Shown one piece after another: positions 7,613-12,939 of a DNA stretch of 12,939 nucleotides (positions are counted from its first letter, which is position 1; each line of letters begins with the position of its first letter). The position numbers and the translations under genes are program-made. This DNA comes from UBA1858 sp965658595 (GTDB taxonomy: Bacteria > Pseudomonadota > Gammaproteobacteria > UBA4575), in assembly GCA_965658595.1 (NCBI GenBank), contig CBFHSW010000007.1, positions 1 to 12,939 on the forward strand. Reading direction: 5' to 3'. The notes below the pieces were generated by a model. It saw only the letters and a list, made by a program, of their open reading frames with translations, was not told the DNA's origin and searched no databases.

Positions 7613-7936
7613 ATGATATTTCACTTTACCTCAATCATTAAACTCATACTGCTATTGTATGTCTGCCTAAGCAGCTTTGCTGCTGAAACAGCTCAAGGCG
7701 AATATGAAAGCCTACTCATGCAAGTCGAGCAACAACATAAGCACGCTAGACAAAAACACTATGCTTGGCGCGATACTGGCAAGAAAATTAACGAAGCAAA
7801 AAAATTGGCGGCTCAAAGTGAGTTTGCTCAAGCAAATGTGCTTCTTTATAAAGCGCTACAAGAATGTGAAATTGCCAAAAAACAATCCGAGTCACAATCT
7901 CAATTATCGAAACTACTTCCCTACTATCTCAATTAA
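7613..7936 (+). CDS. soxK: SoxXA-binding protein SoxK
   Basis: This small exported protein of 107 residues has a hydrophobic leader (about 1-24, cleavage likely near SSFAA) followed by a highly charged, helical Ala/Gln/Lys-rich region. The motif YAWRDTGKKINEAKKLA (50-66) and the following two-helix pattern match SoxK, also called SoxXA-binding protein, which associates with SoxXA and raises its activity in some gamma- and betaproteobacteria. Its position directly after soxA fits the known order soxXYZAK. The ATG at 7613 is chosen because AAGG (7603-7606), at the end of soxA, is placed as a ribosome-binding site; the in-frame ATG at 7571 lies inside soxA. There is no lipobox. The small size and low-complexity helical character make the assignment less secure than for its neighbours. 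Confidence 0.7.
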   Translation: MIFHFTSIIKLILLLYVCLSSFAAETAQGEYESLLMQVEQQHKHARQKHYAWRDTGKKINEAKKLAAQSEFAQANVLLYKALQECEIAKKQSESQSQLSKLLPYYLN

Positions 7937-8034
7937 GCACACAACAGAGCATTAATCAGTAACATCACCTAATAAACTCTAATTTAAAAATATTTTTCAA
8001 TTCAAGAGATGTATGAATCACAGTCACTCTTTGG
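7937..8034. other. Convergent spacer between soxK and the exbD-like gene
   Basis: These 98 bp separate two convergent stop codons, where a bidirectional terminator would be expected. The only symmetric element I see is the perfect 12-bp A/T palindrome AAAAATATTTTT at 7986-7997. It has no GC-rich stem, so it is not a convincing intrinsic terminator. Confidence 0.35.
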
Positions 8035-8442
8035 TTATTTTATGGTCTGCGTGACCAAACCTAATTGGTTGATCTCCAACTTCCCAAGCAAATCTAATAT
8101 ATTCACAACTCTTTGATATGGATTAGTTCCGTCAGCCCTAAGTATTACTGGAAGATCAGGATCTTCTGATTTATGTAATTTCAATAGACTCTCTAGCTCT
8201 TTCAATGTGACAGGATGAGTATCTAGAAAAATCAGCCCATCCTCAGTGACTGTAATTGATTTTGTGCGCGGTTCCGCAAGTGACGTTTCTGCACTTGCTT
8301 TAGGCACATCAACTTGAATTCCCTGCACAGTAACAGTAGTAAGAATAATGAAAATTACTAATAGTACATAAGCTAGATCAAGCATAGGTACGACATTAAT
8401 CTCATCGTAAACTTCGCCTTCTTCATGTATGCCTTCAATCAT
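8035..8442 (-). CDS. exbD: ExbD/TolR-like biopolymer transport protein
   Basis: This 135-residue protein has the ExbD/TolR layout: a short cytoplasmic N-terminus, one membrane helix (about 20-42) and a periplasmic domain. The helix starts INVVPMLDLAYVLLVIFIIL, and Asp22 is the predicted proton-carrying aspartate of this family. The periplasmic part ends with the usual LPVILRADGTNPYQRVVNILDLLG segment (ADG followed by a helix). It is read right to left, starting 3 bp after the stop of the ExbB-type fusion gene, so the two form one transcriptional and probably stoichiometric unit. Family knowledge: ExbB/ExbD (or TolQ/TolR) use the proton gradient to drive a periplasmic partner. No TonB or TolA homologue is adjacent, so the driven partner is unknown. 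Confidence 0.9.
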   Translation of the reverse strand: MIEGIHEEGEVYDEINVVPMLDLAYVLLVIFIILTTVTVQGIQVDVPKASAETSLAEPRTKSITVTEDGLIFLDTHPVTLKELESLLKLHKSEDPDLPVILRADGTNPYQRVVNILDLLGKLEINQLGLVTQTIK

Positions 8443-8445
8443 AAT

Positions 8446-10173
8446 CTACTCGCTATAGTGTTCAGCAATACTGGCTTGAAACTGATCCACAAACACTCTC
8501 ATATCGCCTACGATCTCTTTTATTTGTGCAGATAAGTAGTTGTATCCAAATAAACATGGAATAGCAACTAATAAGCCCGCTACAGTTGCGACTAGAGCTG
8601 CTGAAATTCCAGGAGCAATAGCATTCACATCGACTGTTCCTGCCAGAGCTACATCAGCAAAAGTAATCATGACACCCATAACTGTTCCTAGTAGACCAAT
8701 AAAAGGCCCACCTGCTATTGCAATAGTGAGCAATACCATTTGCTTATTGAGTTTTTGCGTTTCTCGTAGCATAGCTGTATTCATACAAGATCGAATAGTC
8801 ACAATTGCATTTGTTGAAATGTAACCACCTTGTTCAATTCGTCGAGACAATTCTTTGATCGCCTCTCTATGTATATTATTTAAACTAGAATCACTTATAG
8901 ATGAATTATCTGCCTGAATAGGCTTAAACATTTGTGCTGGAAAGCTCTCAGAAAATAGAGCATTAGCTTTTTTGACTCTACGAACATACAAACTCTTAAC
9001 CAGCATCACATTCAGTCCGAGCATTAACATGAAGGCTAATACTGTCGTGGTTATCTTTCCTTCTAATGATAATTTAGAAATAGAAAACATTAACGGATTA
9101 TGACCCGTTGTGTACGATGGATTTTGCCCATCAACACCTGCCGAGATCAAAACATCGTTTGGCCCTTGATTGACATAGGCTAACGACACCCAGTCCTGAA
9201 CCGCTTCTTGTTCTTGTATATGAAGTTCATCCAGTTGCCCAATAAAAGCATTTGATCCATCCCTATTTGCTCCTATAGATAACTCATCAACTATCCCCAT
9301 TGATGTGGAATTTTTGACAGCATACAGCTCTGAATTGACATATACAGATATTTCTTCAGCGTTGACTGACATTACCAAGTGATACCAACTATTCAATTCC
9401 AACTGGTTATCTAACTGAAGCAGTTGCGAAGTCTGTGCTTGAGGGTTTGTATGATCAACTGATAATTGCTGCTCATGTATTTTTAATGTTAACTGATGAT
9501 TATTTTCATCACTTAGATTAATTATTACCGCATCTTCCTGAGCTACATCGATCTTACTCCATAATGATATGGTAGTGTCCTCAGGGGATGAGATATTAAT
9601 AACTGGTGTTGGTGAAATTGATATGTATTCATCACCTTGAAATCTAGCACCTGCTCCTATAGCGGCACGCTGGGTATATGAGATGGATTCATTATTTGGT
9701 TTATTCGCATGACTAGTAGAGTCTTCCAGTTCTTCATTAAAATGGTAAACGAGTATGTCCTTTTCACTATAGGTCGCTGTCGATATTGATTTGCCTTCAA
9801 TATCACCAGCACCATAATACATATAGAATTTTTGATGACTATCAATGTCTATTTTAGGAATCTTGACCCAAAATAATCCAACTTGTTGTTCAACATCAAA
9901 ATACTCAGTGTGATGTGCAAGTAGTTGATTATGCTCAGAAACAAATCTCACGTCTTCAGCGTTAACATCGATATCAGTAAAATAAGGAAAATTACCAACA
10001 TGTAATTTGACTAATACTGCAACATCTTCTTGCGGACTATTCAATATTAATCCATCGCTACTAGTGTTAATGATGAATTCTTTTCTAAAATCCCAATCAT
10101 GGTTCCACCAATTAGATGCATGTATGGAATTCATCAAATTTAAGATCAATATTGTCACTATTAGGTATTTCAT
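8446..10173 (-). CDS. DUF2341/LamG-like ectodomain fused to MotA/TolQ/ExbB proton channel protein
   Basis: This 575-residue protein is far longer than ordinary ExbB or TolQ (about 230-250). Residues 1-19 form a signal peptide. About 50-125 match the DUF2341 pattern (VRFVSE, VGLFWVKIP, KFYMYYGAGD), and about 135-345 look like a LamG/concanavalin-type beta-sandwich (GAGARFQGDEYISI, NSWYHLVMSVN, FIGQLDELHI). A membrane helix lies near 374-395, and a MotA/TolQ/ExbB domain follows with two more helices near 478-507 and 520-545, including GGPFIGLLGTVMGVM and PGISAALVATVAGLLVAIP. Topology is consistent: ectodomain in the periplasm, helix 1, a cytoplasmic loop, helices 2 and 3. I infer a proton-driven machine whose ectodomain binds a surface polymer or protein, with the ExbD-like protein as partner. 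Ligand and function are unknown. No strong ribosome-binding site is visible before the ATG. Confidence 0.88.
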   Translation of the reverse strand: MKYLIVTILILNLMNSIHASNWWNHDWDFRKEFIINTSSDGLILNSPQEDVAVLVKLHVGNFPYFTDIDVNAEDVRFVSEHNQLLAHHTEYFDVEQQVGLFWVKIPKIDIDSHQKFYMYYGAGDIEGKSISTATYSEKDILVYHFNEELEDSTSHANKPNNESISYTQRAAIGAGARFQGDEYISISPTPVINISSPEDTTISLWSKIDVAQEDAVIINLSDENNHQLTLKIHEQQLSVDHTNPQAQTSQLLQLDNQLELNSWYHLVMSVNAEEISVYVNSELYAVKNSTSMGIVDELSIGANRDGSNAFIGQLDELHIQEQEAVQDWVSLAYVNQGPNDVLISAGVDGQNPSYTTGHNPLMFSISKLSLEGKITTTVLAFMLMLGLNVMLVKSLYVRRVKKANALFSESFPAQMFKPIQADNSSISDSSLNNIHREAIKELSRRIEQGGYISTNAIVTIRSCMNTAMLRETQKLNKQMVLLTIAIAGGPFIGLLGTVMGVMITFADVALAGTVDVNAIAPGISAALVATVAGLLVAIPCLFGYNYLSAQIKEIVGDMRVFVDQFQASIAEHYSE

Positions 10174-10671
10174 ATTTTTAAGTATGCGATAAGTTATAAC
10201 GAAGTATTCTCAGGTATCATCTTTGATTCAGTCACTGTATTGGACACTAATTGAACTCATATATTAGTAATTACCGACAGTAGACCATAGCAATTTATTT
10301 ATTGAGCATCAGAAATTCTCATACAGCCGTTAATAATACTATTTCAAAGTGACTATTTTCTATACTGTAGCTTTCAAATAATTTACTTATTACCAATATC
10401 GTCAAAACTAAAATCTTAAAATCTTTGATTCATCGTAGAATGTTGAAACACATCTACTCTTGAAATTAACGTGATTATTAATAACGAGATTTTTACTACC
10501 ACCAAAAACCAAGTGCTTGTATCTAATTCGGTATACAAAGTGGCAGAGGTATTATAATATACAATCGCTGTATAGCTACAGAACGTAATATTATGTCACA
10601 AAAATAACGTCTTATCCTGACTTTAATGTAATATAATCGTACTTAAATCACATAACTACCGAGTTATTGTC
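10174..10671. promoter_or_regulatory. AT-rich divergent intergenic region between the ExbB-type fusion and the response regulator
   Basis: This 498-bp stretch carries no plausible gene on either strand and must hold the divergent promoters. Palindromic pieces include GTTATAAC (10193-10200), TTATTAATAA within the segment near 10475-10486, and a 5-bp dyad CTGTA-TAGC-TACAG (10568-10581). Two TATAAT hexamers occur on the + strand at 10553-10558 and 10632-10637. I see no riboswitch, tRNA or clear terminator. The length is unusual for this otherwise compact window, so an unannotated small RNA or several operators are possible. Confidence 0.4.
10609..10637 (+). promoter_or_regulatory. Candidate promoter of the response regulator gene
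   Basis: A perfect -10 hexamer TATAAT (10632-10637) lies 34 bp before the ATG of the response regulator. The -35 candidate TCTTAT (10609-10614), 17 bp upstream, is poor, so the promoter may depend on an activator. Prediction by eye only. Confidence 0.35.
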
Positions 10672-11355
10672 ATGCAAACCATTCTCGTTGTTGAAACAGA
10701 TCGATTTTCTCGCGCTGCTACTCTCTCTGCACTAAATACCGCAGGTTACAACACTCTTGAAGCAGATAGCTTTGCAACTGGTATTAACAGTCTTAGAAAT
10801 ATAATACCAAGTGCTGCAATTGTAGATTATGAGATGAATGATGGTACTGGCCTTGAACTATTTGCTGAGATTCAGCAAAACGAGCTCAAACAACGTATTC
10901 CTACTATTATCCTCACACCGCATTGTAATGATCTATCTAGAATAACAGCACTTGAGGGTGGTGCGGATGATGTCATGTCAAAGCCCACCGCACTCAACGA
11001 ATTAATACTGCGTCTCAATAACATGCTGAATAGGGATCAAGCTAACACTGCAAATGAATTCAACATTTCTAGTCGCGGAATAAACCTAGATATGCAATCA
11101 CTACAAGTCACTATTGGTGGTGAGAATACAGACTTATCACTGAGTGAATTTCGTTTGTTATACCACTTCATGCGCAATCCAAATAAGGCTTTTTCTAGAA
11201 GTGAATTACGCACTTTAACAAAGGGTGATGAAAATAAGTTAGATGAACGCTCAATTGATGTTTATGTTATGCGGTTAAGAAAATCACTGCAAAAAAGAGG
11301 CTATCAAGATCTCATTCAAACTGTTCGTGGTATCGGATACCGATTCAATAGTTAA
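10672..11355 (+). CDS. OmpR/PhoB-family response regulator, orphan
   Basis: This 227-residue protein has a receiver domain (1 to about 118) and an OmpR-type winged-helix DNA-binding domain (about 128-227). In the receiver, Asp52 (AIVDYEM) is the predicted phosphorylation site, Thr82 the conserved hydroxyl residue and Lys104 (SKP) the conserved lysine. The acidic pair is degenerate: LVVETD reads Glu8-Thr9 where two acidic residues normally bind Mg2+. The aromatic switch position before the SKP motif is valine (ADDVMSKP). The output domain has LSLSEFRLLYHFMRNPNKAFSR and the recognition-helix region DERSIDVYVMRLRKSL, then VRGIGYRF. No histidine kinase is adjacent, so it is an orphan here. It may control the divergent ExbB-type operon, but that is only inferred from position. 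Its stop abuts the stop of the opposite-strand gene. Confidence 0.92.
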   Translation: MQTILVVETDRFSRAATLSALNTAGYNTLEADSFATGINSLRNIIPSAAIVDYEMNDGTGLELFAEIQQNELKQRIPTIILTPHCNDLSRITALEGGADDVMSKPTALNELILRLNNMLNRDQANTANEFNISSRGINLDMQSLQVTIGGENTDLSLSEFRLLYHFMRNPNKAFSRSELRTLTKGDENKLDERSIDVYVMRLRKSLQKRGYQDLIQTVRGIGYRFNS

Positions 11356-11601
11356 TTAAGGAGACAACCACTCGACTAGATAATATATATATTGTCCCTC
11401 AGATGACTTTGATGGTCCGAGGACTTTAGCTGCGTGTAAATCTTGTGGTTGAGATTCCTGTTCAATCGCCTCAGCCGACGACCCTACCACAGTGACGCAG
11501 TTTGCAGAAAATCTATGTCGCTTCATGCGTGGAGCATAAACCACCGCATATCTCTCTATTGATACATTACTCTCTGGATCAGGTGGCACATAACCATGCA
11601 T
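11356..11601 (-). CDS. Uncharacterised 81-residue protein
   Basis: I do not recognise this small protein. It has no signal peptide or membrane helix. The N-terminal half holds PPDPESN, then a stretch rich in basic and aromatic residues (ERYAVVYAPRMKRHRFSANC). The middle is acidic and polar (SSAEAIEQESQPQDLHAAKVLGPSKSSEGQ), and it ends in aromatic residues (YIYYLVEWLSP). One cysteine is present. The composition looks like a real cytosolic protein rather than random translation. It is the last gene of a leftward three-gene unit, 31 bp after the methyltransferase-fold gene, and its stop codon directly abuts the stop of the response regulator. The ribosome-binding site is weak (TAAGAA about 10 bp before the ATG). 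Function unknown. Confidence 0.6.
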   Translation of the reverse strand: MHGYVPPDPESNVSIERYAVVYAPRMKRHRFSANCVTVVGSSAEAIEQESQPQDLHAAKVLGPSKSSEGQYIYYLVEWLSP

Positions 11602-11632
11602 AAAGTTAATTCTTAATAAGTTGAGTATTGAT

Positions 11633-12379
11633 CTAGGATACTAGCGAAACTTTACGGTAATTCATAACCCCTCGATCCAAGAATTTAGACACAGACGATT
11701 GTTCTGATAGTTGCATTTGGTATTTAATTTGCTTTGATGACATATCTCGTCTAGAAATATGTATTATATGATTTTCACATTGCTGGTGCCGTGCTATTGC
11801 GCACTCATACAACTGTATATTATTAATTTGGCCTAGATGACGCCTAGCGGATTTCCATTCTTTTGCATCTGCAAAATTTGTCACTAGAGTTCCCGTTGTT
11901 GTTAACATTGACAGTAGCTTTGCAAACCAGCCAGTATCAGCATTCACAGAGCGAAATGGCACTTGTGTTTTTTCAGAAAAAACATCATCTATAATCACAT
12001 CATAGATATTGTTATTTTGTTTTTTTAACCATGTACTAACCTCACAATTAAGCAATATACATCGCGTATGCACACCAAAATACTCTCTAGCGATATGCAA
12101 ATGAACCTCATCATTATCGATACCTATGACGTTTGCTGAAGGGAAAATGGTCATTAAAGAATTAATAACAGTTCCTCCACCCACACCTAATACTAAGATA
12201 TTTTTAACAGGCTGATTAAAAATACTTAAACAGAACAAATCCCACAAATGACCTTGAAACGGCTTACCTGGGTTCCACTGACTATGACAAACACCATCAC
12301 GATACAATCGAACTGTATTTCCTGCTTGTGTGACTTTATAGCTTTTATTTTCTGACTGATGCTGCCAAATTATTGCCAT
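11633..12379 (-). CDS. Spermidine-synthase-like class I methyltransferase-fold protein
   Basis: This 248-residue cytosolic protein has a Rossmann fold of the spermidine synthase/SAM-dependent methyltransferase type. Motif I is NILVLGVGGGT (60-70), the acidic residue after strand 2 is in VIGIDNDE (84-91), and strand 4 ends in YDVIIDDVFSE (126-136), where spermidine synthases carry their catalytic Asp region. A short beta N-terminal part (KSYKVTQAGNTVRLYRDGVCHSQW in outline) resembles the spermidine synthase N-domain. The polyamine-site Tyr-His-Glu segment of true SpeE is replaced by FQGHLWDLF (41-49), and the protein is shorter than the usual 280-300 residues. I therefore call it spermidine-synthase-like without a firm substrate. 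It starts 2 bp after the stop of the DUF2237 gene, so the two are probably translated together. Confidence 0.78.
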   Translation of the reverse strand: MAIIWQHQSENKSYKVTQAGNTVRLYRDGVCHSQWNPGKPFQGHLWDLFCLSIFNQPVKNILVLGVGGGTVINSLMTIFPSANVIGIDNDEVHLHIAREYFGVHTRCILLNCEVSTWLKKQNNNIYDVIIDDVFSEKTQVPFRSVNADTGWFAKLLSMLTTTGTLVTNFADAKEWKSARRHLGQINNIQLYECAIARHQQCENHIIHISRRDMSSKQIKYQMQLSEQSSVSKFLDRGVMNYRKVSLVS

Positions 12380-12381
12380 CT

Positions 12382-12750
12382 CTAGATCATATCTAGTGCA
12401 TGTTTTTTAAGATCATCTAACGGGACAATCTCAAGTACAGCTTGATGGGTAGACTCTAGAATTATTTTTGGTGCAACCCCTGCAGCCAAGGCTTGTTTCC
12501 AACGATCCACACATACACACCAACGATCACCTTCTTCCAGACCCGGGAATCCGTATTCTGGCTGTGGCGTGACTAGATCATTGCCTTGTGCCACAGAGAA
12601 ATCTAAAAATTCCTGATTCATCTGGGCACAGATAATATGTAAACCGATATCATTATTTTCTGTATTGCAGCTGCCATCACGAAAGTAGCCTGTCATAGGG
12701 TCACAGCTACACTCTTTGAGCGGCTCTCCAAAAACATTAAGTTGTGACAT
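12382..12750 (-). CDS. DUF2237 family protein
   Basis: This 122-residue protein shows the full DUF2237 signature: NVFGEPLKECSCDPMTGYFRDG, then CNTENNDIGLHIICAQM, then FLDFSVAQGNDLVTPQPEYGFPGL, then DRWCVCVDRWKQA and the C-terminal LEIVPLDDLKKHA. The family is small, widespread in bacteria and of unknown biochemical function; conserved cysteines, the GLH and the DRWC motif suggest a binding or catalytic site. I chose the ATG at 12750 because GGAGGG lies 7 bp upstream, whereas an in-frame TTG at 12765 overlaps that site. It is the first gene of a leftward unit with the methyltransferase-fold protein and the 81-residue protein. Confidence 0.9.
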   Translation of the reverse strand: MSQLNVFGEPLKECSCDPMTGYFRDGSCNTENNDIGLHIICAQMNQEFLDFSVAQGNDLVTPQPEYGFPGLEEGDRWCVCVDRWKQALAAGVAPKIILESTHQAVLEIVPLDDLKKHALDMI

Positions 12751-12757
12751 ACATAAT

Positions 12758-12763
12758 CCCTCC
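12758..12763 (-). promoter_or_regulatory. Strong Shine-Dalgarno site of the DUF2237 gene
   Basis: On the - strand GGAGGG is followed by ATTATGT and then ATG, a near-ideal ribosome-binding site with 7-bp spacing. It fixes the start at 12750 and excludes the upstream TTG at 12765. Confidence 0.75.
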
Positions 12764-12777
12764 AACTGAAAAAAGAC

Positions 12778-12833
12778 AACAGTATATTATTCATGAAGAA
12801 TCTAATAGTCTAATCACAACGAACAGTATATTA
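12778..12833. repeat. 12-bp direct repeat upstream of the DUF2237 gene
   Basis: AACAGTATATTA occurs at 12778-12789 and again at 12822-12833, a 44-bp period, close to four DNA helical turns. Both copies lie in the leader/promoter region of the leftward three-gene unit, so they may be operator half-sites. AT-rich chance similarity cannot be excluded. Confidence 0.4.
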
Positions 12834-12855
12834 GGAATAATATCAAATAAAGAGT

Positions 12856-12888
12856 GTGCTGGAATAAAAAACACATGTATCCCAGCAC
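12856..12888. repeat. Inverted repeat near the right edge
   Basis: Arms GTGCTGGAATA (12856-12866) and TATCCCAGCAC (12878-12888) pair at 10 of 11 positions around an 11-nt loop. Neither side has a clear run of T, so it could be a weak terminator for a gene beyond the edge, or an operator. Confidence 0.4.
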
Positions 12889-12939
12889 AAAATTTAAACC
12901 CTATTAAATCAACAGCGACTAGATAATAACTAAATGTCG

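Noticed and set aside
8540..8824. 94-residue open frame antisense to the ExbB-type fusion
   Set aside because: It lies wholly inside a well-supported gene on the other strand and shows an Ala/Thr/Ile-rich shadow composition.
12744..12926. 60-residue open frame on the + strand
   Set aside because: It overlaps the start of the DUF2237 gene antisense and covers its Shine-Dalgarno site and repeats; composition is low-complexity and no family is recognised.
1..12939. Mobile elements, CRISPR arrays, tRNA or rRNA genes
   Set aside because: I looked for transposase/integrase proteins, regular spaced repeats and tRNA-like cloverleafs and saw none.

Overview
The window reads as a piece of an AT-rich (roughly 40% GC by eye) proteobacterial chromosome. 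It most likely comes from a sulfur-oxidising gammaproteobacterium: there is a soxXYAK block including soxK, an ExbB/ExbD-type proton channel, an OmpR-type regulator and a DUF2237 gene. No taxon can be fixed from the sequence alone. No tRNA, rRNA, CRISPR array, insertion sequence or integrase is visible.

Left block (3-5761, + strand). A 5'-truncated fatty acyl-AMP ligase is followed by an extended SDR reductase/epimerase-like protein, a small acyl carrier protein and a PLP-dependent alpha-oxoamine synthase of the serine palmitoyltransferase type. This is the gene set of the bacterial ceramide pathway known from Caulobacter: acyl-ACP loading, Spt, and the CerR ketosphinganine/ceramide reductase. 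An 869-residue membrane glycosyltransferase follows after 67 bp. It fuses a GT2 polyprenyl-phosphate sugar synthase, a GtrA membrane domain and a GT39/ArnT-like transferase in one chain. I infer that the block makes an outer-membrane sphingolipid and may glycosylate it, or another periplasmic acceptor.

Middle block (5937-7936, + strand). soxX, soxY, soxA and soxK are tightly packed: the periplasmic thiosulfate-oxidising cytochrome SoxXA, its binding protein and the SoxY carrier with its C-terminal GGCGG arm. soxZ, normally next to soxY, is missing (only 17 bp separate soxY and soxA). soxB, soxC and soxD are also absent from the window.

Second middle block (8035-10173, - strand). A two-gene unit encodes a TolQ/ExbB-type proton-channel protein with a large periplasmic DUF2341/LamG-like ectodomain, followed 3 bp later by an ExbD/TolR-like partner. 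No TonB or receptor gene is adjacent. A 498-bp AT-rich divergent spacer (10174-10671) separates it from an orphan OmpR/PhoB-type response regulator (+ strand) whose acidic pocket is partly degenerate.

Right block (11356-12750, - strand). A compact three-gene unit is read leftwards: DUF2237 protein, spermidine-synthase-like Rossmann methyltransferase-fold protein, and an 81-residue protein I do not recognise, whose stop codon abuts that of the response regulator. Upstream of the DUF2237 gene lie a strong Shine-Dalgarno site, a 12-bp direct repeat and an inverted repeat near the window edge.
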